From Patiria miniata (taxonomy: Eukaryota > Echinodermata > Asteroidea > Valvatida > Asterinidae): DNA of 64,000 nucleotides. The position numbers and the translations under genes were made by a program. Below, one piece after another: positions 31,901-38,128 of the stretch. Under the pieces are notes generated by a model that was not told where the DNA came from, made no database searches, and saw only the letters and a list, made by a program, of their open reading frames with translations. Numbering within the stretch: position 1 is the stretch's first letter; the number at the start of each line of letters is the position of its first letter. The stretch lies in contig NW_024037072.1 of assembly GCF_015706575.1 (NCBI RefSeq), positions 14,943,162 to 15,007,161 of the forward strand. The letters are read 5' to 3'.

Positions 31901-34673
31901 CTAAACCATAAACGTGTGACTGGGGCTTTACTTTTCACTTATTGACTTAACTTAAGCATATTGCTTTTTTAGGAGCGACAGTCTTATGACCTATCCTGCA
32001 TGCATCTTGTGTGTTTTAGGGGGTAAAGTCAGCATGGCTGAGATTTGTGTTGAGGTTTAAAGAGAAAAAAGGTCTGTCATTAAAAGATAATTAGTCTGAA
32101 AGTTTAGCATGAGGATTTGTATGCATATAAAACACAACTACTACACTTTTTGTGCAGGATATGTTCTTTTGCAAAGTTGAAGTTGAAGTACAATTTTCCA
32201 CTTCCCCTGATCACTCAACTATTCTCATTATTTTTTTTAACACTTCAGTATTCAAACCAACCAAAGTCAAGCCGGTAAGGGAAGCTACACAGCCACAGCC
32301 GTCAGCCAGTTCACTGCTTCAGGGTAATGACGGTGCCGCTATTCGCAGCTGGCCGCCTCGGTGTGGGACCTACGGCCCACAAATATCAACCAAAGGTAAT
32401 GTCTGGTACCCTGACAATTGGAGTCACTAATGAGTCATTTCAAATTGTTGAGCATCTGGCAGTGGAACTTAGAGAATTTGTTCATTGATGGGATTCCTTG
32501 TAAAATATTGCACATTGACACCATGGGGTATTGTATGAGGTACAAACTTCCGGGTACATGTACAAAGTGGTGATGTTGATGGGTTTCAGCCATTTATTAC
32601 ATCCAATGATTACGGTGTTCGACTCGTGTGCCGTGGTACATGGGTTCGAATCCTGACCGGGGGAACATGGTGCTTGTGCTCTTGAGCAAGGCACTTTACC
32701 ACTATTGCGTCGTCCTTCGGATTGGACGTAAAGCCGTAGGTCCTGTGTGTTGTAAAATGCGCTTTAAAGAACCCAGTAACACTTGTCGCTACGAGAAGGG
32801 GTTCGCCCTGGTGTTTCTGGCAGTGGCCGCAGCACCTTTTAAACCCTGGTGCCACATAATGGGTCTCATATCTCTCATGTACTTCATTCATCTAATAATA
32901 GACATAAGTCCCAGTGCCTTGAGTACCTCAGTACTCCATTGCGCTAATGCCTGAATAGGTTTCTGCAACGTAGCCATACAGACATAGATACAGATACAGA
33001 GAGTGCTGTTTAGTTAAATGACAGCATTATGTGGACTTTAGATTACCTTTTTCCCTTCAGATTACTCTTGTTCTGCACTGCTTTTTTTTTTTTAATTTTA
33101 CTCTTATAATTGAAAGCTTTATTTTGTAGTAGGAGGCTTCATTTTGCCCTCTAAATGGGTGAGGCAGCTTGTTGCCTGCTCCACTTGCAAGTTGCCCCCT
33201 TCACCGGTGATGACCGGTTTGAGGATGATCAACTCATGAATGATCAGCTCATGAACAACCTACACACCTACACATGCCTTGCACTTTATAGTATAGTGGT
33301 GATTCACTTAAGCAGACAGGCATTTACATTTTTGTTATGATTGTTCCAGCTGGTGGCTTTCCCAAGAATGAAGAAGCTGTCCTCAAGATGTGGCCTCCAG
33401 TCCAGCAGTTAGTTGGTGCTTATCAAGCTGCCCCCTTTTCAACAGGTCCTCCACAGTCCACTGGCAGGCAGTCACAACCTCGTTATGGCATGCCACATGA
33501 GGGCACTGCAATTACTCAAGGGATGCCACACTACCAGAGTTGCCAGGATGGCGTTGTAGTGCGGACCTCGGGAGCCAATGGAGGAGGGGAGGTACCCAAT
33601 CCAGGGCAGGTTGCTGGACAAGGTAGGACAGTGTTTTAATGTGAAAACAATTTCTGAATTTATAGTTGAAATAAAAAGTGAACAGTTTGCAGTTTGGCTA
33701 TGGTTTTTGGAGATGTTAAGTGCCATAGCGCGTTGATATTTTATTTGCCCTATCCAAATTACGGTGAAGGTTTTATTAAGGGGTCAAACACCTGTAATTG
33801 ACAGTGCGACTATTGTTTTGTTCAGGTGGAAGCAGAGAAGGCATTGGTCCCCCTCACCTTCACCAACCATCTGCAGGAGGTCCAGTACAGCCCAGACCCG
33901 CCCAGGCACAGCAAGAAGCCTCGTCTCCTAATGAATCCTCAAGTGATCCCACACAGTTGGCTAAAAACATGGAGGGGCTCGGTTCAACAGAGGAGGATTC
34001 CTGGGAGAGTGCATCCTTGGGATCAGGACTGGTGAAAGATGATAATGGCAATGGTGATGATAATGTGGAAGGCATTCCGGCACCTGAGATGGTCAAGGGA
34101 GACTTTTACAGTCCGCCTCAAGTCCAGCGTTCAGCAGCCCTTCCCCATCCCTCCACTGGCAGCATCAAGAAATTCTTCCTACCACCACACACCAGTGGAG
34201 AAGCCATTGAGGTGGAGTTTGAAGACATTGCTCCTGGCCCAGCTCTCCTGGAGAGTCTTGAAGGCCTGGGCCGTCCTCTTGGCAACAACACAGACACGAC
34301 GAACATTGCACGCTGGGGAGAGAAGCTGGTGTACCTCTACCTGCTCCAACAGGCTCAGAGTATGTCACCAGAAGGGTCAGAAGTTACAGTCAAGTGGGTC
34401 AACATGCAGGACGAGACAGGGGATCCGTATGACATCGTCATCACCTGTGGCTCACAGAACATCTACGTGGAGGTGAAGTCGACAATCAGGGACCAGAAGC
34501 AGGTTGTGGAGATATCGCCCAGGCAGGTGGCCTTCGCTCTGGAGATGGGTCAGGCCTTCCACCTGTACCGGGTGTTCAATGCCGGGAACAAGAGTGGGGT
34601 GAGGCTGGGTCGTCTGCAAAACCTAGCCCTCAGGATGGACAGGAAAGAAGTCAAACTCTTCATGTACCTGTGA
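4962..34673 (+). CDS. Gene A: LOTUS / GHKL-ATPase / DUF3883 protein (NO VEIN-like)
   Basis: Coding segments: 4962-7904, 8564-9023, 10151-10329, 10764-10886, 11919-12100, 12593-12768, 13049-13383, 14134-14406, 15559-15793, 16371-16776, 18042-18151, 19135-19312, 19908-20043, 21153-21272, 21806-21935, 22680-22792, 24154-24316, 25315-25557, 26333-26551, 27419-27609, 28544-28745, 29026-29189, 29348-31244 (donor uncertain), 32249-32323 or -32395, 33350-33622, 33826-34673. Phases agree at every junction, and each of exons 1-21 has a partner in gene B. The product is about 3,457 residues (3,481 with the longer exon 24). Order: LOTUS/OST-HTH-like domains, Q-rich linkers, helical region, Hsp90-type ATPase, long middle region, DUF3883-like end. 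Plant NO VEIN and animal relatives share the ATPase and C-terminal domains; the animal proteins are poorly characterised. No signal peptide is visible. Function in RNA handling or defence is inference. Confidence 0.88.
5290..6790 (+). repeat. internal duplication of the LOTUS2-LOTUS3 unit
   Basis: The unit from CTGTCAGCAGGGTCAGAGCC (5300) through the LOTUS pair, the CATAGCAAGGCA linker and the Q-rich/KKPRQ segment recurs from about 6160, a spacing near 865 bp. Gene B has the unit once. The second copy continues to about 6790 before diverging into a Gly/Ala-rich linker. Confidence 0.85.
8040..8361. mobile_element. MITE with TTAACCCTAAC ends, intron 1
   Basis: TTAACCCTAAC at 8040 and GTTAGGGTTAA at 8351-8361 are inverted ends. 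The interior repeats a short phrase (CCTGAATCCATCAAAATCC and its reverse complement) several times. An inverted, incomplete copy lies across exon 2 at 9036-9333. It is absent from gene B intron 1. Confidence 0.65.
8564..15793 (+). CDS. Gene A exons 2-9: helical linker before the ATPase
   Basis: Eight exons encode residues about 982-1635. Exon 2 is helical with a highly charged end (DDKDEEE). Exons 3-6 carry short conserved blocks (LERIQHGNVNLRDL, LSRARKTFLQFL, FIRQCDPCK, SVEELGHGPVNRLSQQ). Exons 7-8 contain hydrophobic helices (NHMETALNILAVES, GFVLDCLMAVPLLIGQ) but no clear membrane protein pattern. Exon 9 is an acidic Ser/Glu-rich tether. Block order matches gene B codon for codon except one codon in exon 2. 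I do not recognise a named domain here beyond similarity to the NO VEIN-like family layout. Confidence 0.8.
9036..9333. mobile_element. inverted partial copy of the TTAACCCTAAC MITE, intron 2
   Basis: It starts TTAACCCTAACCCC and reads as the reverse complement of 8040-8361. The far terminus is lost after GATTTTGATGGATTC. With the intron 1 copy it brackets exon 2 as an inverted pair. Confidence 0.65.
9768..9980 (+). mobile_element. 5'-truncated LINE remnant, intron 2
   Basis: A 70-codon frame ending TGA reads like the C-terminus of a non-LTR reverse transcriptase: a Gly-His-Val-x-Arg motif, then hydrophobic residues before Trp, then a basic KGRP. ATGAATGAATGAA follows, like a simple-repeat tail. 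The surrounding intron aligns with gene B intron 2 but B lacks this segment, so insertion followed the gene duplication. It is a fragment and not a functional element. Confidence 0.6.
11251..11633. mobile_element. foldback MITE, intron 4
   Basis: TAGGCCATCAGCCTGG at the left and CGAAGCTGATAGCCTA at the right are imperfect inverted ends. Internal segments GGCAAGGTATGCAC and GTGCATACCTTGCC also pair, giving long arms around a roughly 200 bp centre. Confidence 0.55.
13617..13879. repeat. inverted repeat, intron 7
   Basis: GTGATGCGATCAAGCTAA near 13620 and TTAGCTTGATCGCATCAC near 13855 are inverted arms of about 36 bp around a roughly 185 bp centre. It is probably a small foldback element and is absent from the shorter gene B intron. 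Confidence 0.55.
13945..14095 (-). mobile_element. old SINE (family 2), intron 7, shared with gene B
   Basis: In reverse complement it shows a tRNA-like head (TGGTCAAGTGGCAAACAGCT and a decayed T-arm) followed by the family body ending GGTGAATGGCAAAAT. Gene B has the same insertion in the same place (52035-52175), so it predates the gene duplication. It creates open frames on both sides but no supported exon. Confidence 0.55.
15266..15521 (+). mobile_element. Harbinger-type MITE, intron 8
   Basis: The inverted ends read GGCCAAAAAGAAAATAATAG and, at the right, CTATTTTTTTGGGCC. Both flanks are TTA (15263-15265, 15522-15524), the 3 bp TWA duplication of PIF/Harbinger elements. A second copy in the opposite orientation lies at 42165-42424. 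It is not seen in gene B intron 8. Confidence 0.65.
16239..16322 (+). pseudogene. dead duplicate of the 5' part of exon 10
   Basis: This intron 9 segment resembles the first roughly 80 bases of exon 10: GTAATGCCAATGATTCT...GCAGCGGGCTCGG against GTGATACTGATGATTCT...GCAGTGGGCACGG. Gene B has the same relic (53631-53700) at the same distance, including matching polypyrimidine tract. Spliced at phase 1 it would hit stops, so it is a decayed exon duplication older than the gene duplication. Confidence 0.6.
16371..22792 (+). CDS. Gene A exons 10-16: GHKL (Hsp90/sacsin-type) ATPase domain
   Basis: Residues about 1636-2033. The helix-rich lead ends in the N-box ELIQNADDN (about 1745-1754), whose Glu and Asn are the expected catalytic base and Mg ligand of GHKL ATPases. 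Exon 11 has NNEVGFSESNI, matching the G1/Bergerat position, though with Asn-Asn-Glu where many relatives have an Asp. GHKGIGFKSVF (exon 11/12 junction, about 1807-1817) is the glycine-rich lid. Exons 13-16 complete the fold (WTTRITLPL, PLRSYGFRFIIQGDFDIPSSRED). Identity to gene B is very high; exon 15 is identical in protein. ATP binding is strongly supported by motif. Hydrolysis is inferred. Confidence 0.88.
16848..17245 (-). mobile_element. old SINE (family 1), intron 10, split by a later SINE
   Basis: Reading from TATGAAACCAAGGATT to CTGCGCCAACCTGAC, it is the reverse complement of a tRNA-derived SINE with a degraded B-box (AATTCAAACCTGGG). Gene B intron 10 has the same element at 54262-54475, so the insertion predates the gene duplication. 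In A it is interrupted at 16915-17093. Confidence 0.6.
16915..17093 (-). mobile_element. complete SINE (family 2) with 13 bp target duplication
   Basis: The reverse complement opens with a tRNA-Ser-like head (GGTGGTCGAGTGGTAAGACG, anticodon loop CTAGAAA, B-box GGTTCGAGTTC) and ends in the body TCGGTGAAGGGCAAAACC. GTTGAACAAACCT is duplicated exactly at 16902-16914 and 17094-17106, as expected of LINE-machinery insertion. It sits inside the older SINE. Confidence 0.75.
17335..17786. mobile_element. TTAA-flanked foldback MITE, intron 10
   Basis: AGAGGTTGTGTAATGCT and AGCATTCCACAACCTCT-type ends are flanked by TTAA at 17331-17334 and 17787-17790. The right arm is nearly the same as the arms of 62268-62664. 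An inner inverted pair (GACGTAATAAACAGGACTC / GAGTCCTGTTTATTACGTC) lies near the centre. Confidence 0.6.
18595..18852 (-). mobile_element. SINE (family 1), intron 11, first of two
   Basis: It runs from ATTACTGGTAATGAAACCAG to CACTGCGCCAACCTGAC. In reverse complement it starts with a tRNA-like head (GTTGGCGCAGTGAATC, B-box GGGTTCGATTCC). Gene B intron 11 is only 144 bp and lacks it. Confidence 0.65.
18857..19119 (-). mobile_element. SINE (family 1), intron 11, second copy
   Basis: It is a tandem neighbour of the preceding copy with the same orientation and roughly 90% similarity by eye. Its tRNA end lies 15 bp before exon 12, so the SINE has come close to the acceptor CTTCTTTCAG without destroying it. 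Confidence 0.65.
19553..19825 (-). mobile_element. SINE (family 1), intron 12
   Basis: Same family and orientation: GTAGTGAAACCAAGGATTCC to TACACCAACCTGG, with B-box GGGTTCGAATCC on the minus strand. It is absent from gene B intron 12. Confidence 0.65.
20619..21149 (-). mobile_element. TTAA-type MITE abutting exon 14
   Basis: The ends TTAAAGGAAATATAC and GTTGTATATTCCCTTTAA define the element, with TTAA target copies at 20619-20622 and 21146-21149. Gene B intron 13 aligns on both sides without it. The right TTAA is 3 bases from the exon 14 start, so the acceptor pyrimidines (ATTCCCTTTAACAG) now come from the element. Confidence 0.75.
21285..21460. repeat. tRNA-like SINE remnants, intron 14
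   Basis: The antisense remnant GGGATTCGAACCTTTAGG at about 21310 is shared with gene B (56375-56470), hence old. A second remnant, in sense, has GGTAGAGCAACTGG and a B-box GGGTTCGAATCC at about 21394-21440. Neither folds as an intact tRNA gene. Confidence 0.5.
22223..22426. mobile_element. Tigger/pogo-like MITE, intron 15
   Basis: Exact inverted ends of 25 bp (CAGTGGAACGCCGCTATAAC... and reverse) are flanked by TA on both sides. CAGTGGAACNCCG..ATAACG ends and TA targets are typical of pogo/Tigger Tc1-mariner elements. The 204 bp interior is non-coding. Confidence 0.75.
22984..23321. mobile_element. TA-target MITE, intron 16, with empty site in gene B
   Basis: CACAGGGTGAGTAAAAAACC opens and TTTACTCACCCTG closes the element, with TA on each side. 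Gene B intron 16 reads straight through the same flanks (GAGCATACCT...TATTCATGCAAAT) with a single TA. The paralogue therefore gives a pre-insertion site. Confidence 0.75.
23875..24046 (+). repeat. 86 bp tandem duplication, intron 16
   Basis: Two adjacent copies begin ATTGTTTGAAACTATTTCCA and end CCGTGAAATTG(A/G)AATCAAG with few differences. No coding role. Confidence 0.75.
24154..29189 (+). CDS. Gene A exons 17-22: region after the ATPase
   Basis: Residues about 2034-2427. Conserved blocks include HAVCQFLKFVPMESQ, WLTCIYRSRDKYDVSQ with IPMIPLSSGRVVT just after it, LLEELGVLRISPRDVIGHHI and GYVVYIKEQLARQPD. The last two resemble the middle regions of sacsin/NO VEIN-type proteins, where the segments after the ATPase end in a HILP-like motif. 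The donors of exon 17 (GAAG|GCAAGT) and exon 22 (CTG|GCAAGT) are GC rather than GT; the exon 17 case is the same in gene B. In exon 20 the acceptor could be 3 bases earlier (CCAG|TAG), changing one residue. Confidence 0.82.
24938..25148. mobile_element. small MITE with internal GGCGTGTG repeats, intron 17
   Basis: CAGTCCTTCTGATTTGA and its reverse complement are exact 17 bp ends, with CAGAT duplicated on both sides (24933-24937, 25149-25153). Inside, a unit like CTAGGCGTGTGATTTT recurs about four times. Confidence 0.7.
25594..25665. repeat. C-rich tract, intron 18
   Basis: Runs of C, then CCCTCCCCCGCCCC. The minus strand is G-rich. Gene B intron 18 has a longer tract in the same place (60140-60200). 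Confidence 0.6.
26844..27001. repeat. dispersed repeat, intron 19
   Basis: Second copy of the repeat at 1197-1379, here uninterrupted and ending CTACCACGATAGG. Confidence 0.55.
29348..31244 (+). CDS. Gene A exon 23: long middle/C-terminal region
   Basis: A single exon of 632 codons (residues about 2428-3059) opens after TTTCTCAG. It contains no motif I can name. It is mostly helical with short aromatic blocks (TPWADLGQFW, NHEWSRYYPAFMG, LVYWQDPSSLLKKYIKWSTR). The frame runs on to a TGA at 31313-31315, but its last 16 codons lie inside a MITE. The donor is not certain: G|GTCGGT after 31244 is the only GT that gives the phase 1 required by exon 24 without reading into the MITE, and it is weak. 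GAG|GTACCC after 31213 has the wrong phase for exon 24. Confidence 0.75.
31266..31927. mobile_element. Harbinger-type MITE at the end of exon 23
   Basis: AGCCCCAGTCACAC opens and GTGTGACTGGGGCT closes, with about 48 bp of imperfect inverted repeat at each end. TTA is duplicated at 31263-31265 and 31928-31930, the PIF/Harbinger pattern. The interior is non-coding. It starts 21 bp after the predicted exon 23 donor and provides an in-frame stop if that donor is skipped. Confidence 0.78.
32249..32395 (+). CDS. Gene A exon 24, two possible donors
   Basis: The acceptor AACACTTCAG|TATTC follows a T-rich tract. The frame is Pro/Gln/Lys-rich (KPTKVKPVREATQ). Two donors are both in phase 1: CAGG|GTAATG after 32323 and AAAG|GTAATG after 32395. 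They give 25 or 49 codons, so the exon may be spliced alternatively. It has no visible domain and acts as a linker. Gene B cannot help because the window ends first. Confidence 0.55.
32600..32970 (+). mobile_element. tRNA-derived SINE, intron 24
   Basis: GATTACGGTGTTCGACTCGT and the B-box GGGTTCGAATCCTG form a tRNA-like head. The body follows, with GAGCAAGGCACTTTACCACT and TCCTTCGGATTGGACGTAAA, segments common in animal SINEs. The tail boundary is not clear. Confidence 0.65.
33350..33622 (+). CDS. Gene A exon 25: Pro/Gln/Gly-rich linker
   Basis: The exon lies between TTCCAG and GTAGGA and is phase 1 at both ends. Its 91 codons are low in complexity and rich in Pro, Gln, Gly and Ser, with no domain. 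It probably is a flexible tether between the middle region and the C-terminal domain. Confidence 0.65.
33826..34673 (+). CDS. Gene A exon 26: DUF3883-like C-terminal domain
   Basis: The last 282 codons begin as a disordered acidic linker (residues to about 3290) and end in a compact domain of about 150 residues. NIARWGEKLVYLYLL is the opening helix of the NO VEIN C-terminal domain (DUF3883). PYDIVITCG and, 13 residues after its Asp, YVEVKST supply the D...ExK pattern of PD-(D/E)XK nuclease-fold proteins (Asp about 3378, ExK about 3391-3393). FALEMGQAFHLYRVFNAG follows, and the protein ends FMYL. In bacteria DUF3883 occurs in phage-defence proteins. Whether this copy cuts nucleic acid is unknown; the core residues are present. 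Confidence 0.85.
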
Positions 34674-35270
34674 TGTGCCGATGAGTGGACATACAATTGC
34701 TGAAGACACACATCCCCATTCCTCTAAATTTCAAGTGCCCCAGGTACCTCTTCACTCAAAAACCATAACACACTGTACCTCCAACTAAGAAACATGTGGT
34801 CTGTGATCAGATGGTTAAAGGGCCCATAAGATGTTGTTACCAAATTTCAGTCCCCCAACTAGAAAATCCTGCCTACATCATTTGCTGTTATGTGGAAAAT
34901 CAATGTAAGCTCAGTACAAAAAGTTCAATATTAGGGACGCTATGGAGTACTTTCTCTGCATGAGCAGAACAGAAAATTGAAACAGCTCCTCGTAATTGCA
35001 ATTTAAAAAATATTCCTATGACAGTAGTACAGTCGTTTATGAAATTTGGGTTTCAAAGATCTAAGTTCTGTTTATTTCTTTGGCACAGGTACTGGTCTTT
35101 CAGTAGTATGCAGATCTTACTTCAGGGGAAGTTTCACCTTGTGGGTTAAAAATGTTTGACTTGTGATCAAAGGATCTGGGGTTCCAATCTAGATGGCGGT
35201 CATGTGCTGTGTCATAGGTTCAGCTAGGCACTTCAGCCCAACATAGTTTTCTCAGCCCAAAAGAATAAAT
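34674..35270 (+). other. probable 3' UTR of gene A
   Basis: No coding potential follows the TGA. An AATAAA lies at 35264-35269, a plausible polyadenylation signal, and another is at about 35504. A tRNA-like SINE remnant at 35130-35240 falls inside, with a T-arm GGGGTTCCAATCT. Confidence 0.45.
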
Positions 35271-36197
35271 GATATTGTCAGAAAGTTTGTAGTATAAGTG
35301 TAGAAGAAAAAAAGAAGTTATAATTTCTTTTTGCCAGAATTTATTTATTTATTATGTTTCATGTTTTTGTACAAGAGCCGGGGGGAAATGGGTTTGTAGG
35401 AGAAATATTTGTTTTCATGTTGGCATGATGTTTGTTATATTTAACCAGTTTGCGCCAGATGACCTCTATACCTGCAAAGGTTTTGCAGAAATCGAAACAA
35501 ATGACGAATAAACATGCAAAGAAAGAGGCCAGAAATACGAGTGTGCTACCCGAGAGTGATGACTTCAACCTGCCTGACAAGATGTCGAGTGAAAAGTAAT
35601 CCTGCACCTTGTTCTGTTCTTGTCAAAATAATCCTGGCGCAAACTGGTTCAAGAAGGCTTTTCAAACAGATGGATAGGTTTGAAACAGTTGCATCTAAAA
35701 ATGGAATGTTTCATTTCACAACAGTCGATATGTTAACACACATCTTTCCATGTAAACTGGTAAACATCTTTTGAATAGCTTTTATTTAAATTTCTTTCAT
35801 TTAAATTATTTATTAAAAAAAAGCCGAAGAAAGTGCCATTAGTCCCACGAATTCGTTTTTGGCAGTACAGGTCAGTTCTGAATATAATTTGTGTAATATT
35901 CAAGGATTGTGTAATCCAAATGTTTCAACCAGTCTACCAAGGAAGAGGAAGTGTATTGGGCCTTATTTAATAATACATTGTCAAAAAAAAGGTATTTCTA
36001 AAAAAAAAAGTTATGCAGTGGTATTTTGTGCTAACTTTGTAACAGTTGCTGTAAAGTACCATAAAAAAATAATAAACAATTAAAAAGGACAAAAATGAAA
36101 TTGCTTATTGTAGATTTTCACTCTTGTGTACTGTGTTTATTTATTATTTTATTTTATTACACGTCTCCGCTGGCTGACCAAAAAAAAACCCCACATA

Positions 36198-36575
36198 AGG
36201 CCCCCCAAAAAATATATTCTGTCTCTGGTCAGACCAAAGTTCCGGAATTGACGCGGCCACGCGGCTTTTTTTTTTTTATTTGGCTTTTTTTTTCTTTTTC
36301 TTCAAGCTTTGATTGTACAGACAAGGTGGGGTACTATTTTGCTTTTTTGGTGTCCTCATGTACATTGGTGTCCTCCATAATTTGCCTTGGTGCTTTCGAT
36401 CATTTGCCTTGGTGCAATTTCCCATTCCTTGGTGCTCTTTGGTAAAAAAATTGAGGTGCGGAAATAGAGGGCGCTGTTGGAGCTACCGCGGAACATTTTG
36501 GAAAAAAAAAAGATCGACGCGCATGATTAAAATCGACGCGCGCGCTGACCAGAGACCGACTTATTTTTTTTTTTG
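36198..36575. mobile_element. inverted-repeat element
   Basis: GGCCCCCCAAAAAATATATT...CTGTCTCTGGTCAG and, at the right, CTGACCAGAGACCGACTTATTTTTTTTTTGGCC are inverted ends of about 35 bp. Interior non-coding, with T-rich tracts and CGACGCGC words. Confidence 0.6.
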
Positions 36576-36776
36576 GCCTAAGATATACAGAATCATAAAT
36601 TAAAACCTAAAGGTTTACAGTTTGAGAAATGCAGTGCAATGGGAGACTTTTGAGATACGTAGTGGCAACAAAAATCACAGTAGTTCTTTCAAATTGTCAT
36701 AAAAAAACATATGTCAGCCAAATAATGAAAGGTTTGCGGAAACACCATGTGTGAATAATATCTCAACTAAGAGAAT

Positions 36777-36792
36777 GGTTCTGAAAAGAACC
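36777..36792 (-). other. histone-type 3' hairpin sequence
   Basis: On the minus strand the sequence is GGTTCTTTTCAGAACC: a 6 bp stem and TTTC loop, with the same layout as the metazoan histone mRNA 3' stem-loop (one compensated base-pair change). No histone frame lies upstream on that strand and there is no purine-rich downstream element. The neighbourhood (CCTGAAGATGGTCAGAGCAT upstream) looks like a dispersed repeat. Confidence 0.4.
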
Positions 36793-38128
36793 AGAGGTAT
36801 AAACTTGATGTTCCGGTCAGTATGCTCTGACCATCTTCAGGAGAATGCCTAAACTCTAAGAAGGTACCCTTAGTTATTGCATTGCCAGATCATAATAGAA
36901 ATGTAATTACAAGATCGAGAGACAACTTGAAAATAAAACATGTGCCAAAACATTCCATGTTGCATAATTTTTCACCATGATGGTCTGTTCAAAATAATTA
37001 TGCTTGAAACCATTTATGCTTGGGTACCCCAGCCCTGATGCAAGTTTGCAATGAACATCTATGTAAGGGATTCTACAAGCAACATATTAAAAAGTACTCA
37101 ATTAGCTGTTTCACAACATATTGATTTGTTAACATGCACTTACCTTATGATAGGCTATATAGCCCAATATGGGTCTGTTGTTTGCTTTAAAAACATCAGA
37201 ACCAGTTTGTCTGGACTTGAAATACTTCTGATTGTAAGAGGCAAATTTAACCAAGCCCAAGTTTAAAAGCTGAAATTTTGAAAACACACGTGTCTCAAAA
37301 ATTAAACTGCATGTAAAAAAATCTGACGGTATGTTTAAAAATGTGAAAAAATGTATGTATGCTGAAAATTCAGTCTTGTATTATTCCAAAAGGACAATTA
37401 ATGCAAGAAAGTAAACTGGAATTTAAATACCAACAAAAGTATTGAATTGTTAACAGGTATATGCAGGGTGACCGTAAGGTCGATCATGGCCAAATTCTGC
37501 TAATTGAACTTCAAAAATCTGTCAGATTTAAAAACTTGATAAAATACTAAAAATCACATGCAGTTGTAGTATTGCCTCAACTATAAAGGCTCAAATTACA
37601 AATATAAACAATCTATAGTCACATAAAGATTTATGAAATTGCGTATAGTTCAGGCAAAATGCGGTTACGTCACGCTGAAGTCCAGTTTTCAACCTCAGCA
37701 CCTTGACCAGCCAACCTGTCCCATTATTCAGGGGTTTGTTTGAAAAGATTAAAGCTTTTTTAAAATAATTAATGTGTGTAACATTTTTTTAAATTGCTAT
37801 GTTTTTCTTTTGAAATAACTATTTTTTGTATAATTCTGCCAGAAATCTGCCCAAAAAAATCCATTCAAATTCATGTCAAATTTTCTGTCAAACTCGTTTT
37901 TCAACAACGAATAATGTCAAAGTTAGCCGAAAATCGGCTAAAACGGTCACCATGCGTATAGCTTTGCGCATTGGAAGGGGAATTCCCTTCTTCAAGCGCA
38001 TGGGATTTTCCCGTATGAGAAATAGCTCATAAATATTTATAACTTGCTGGCAACAGCCAATTGTGTTACAGCTGTATGATCACATGACAGGAGTGACTCA
38101 CGCATTCAGTGCAGTGTCGCTGGTATGG

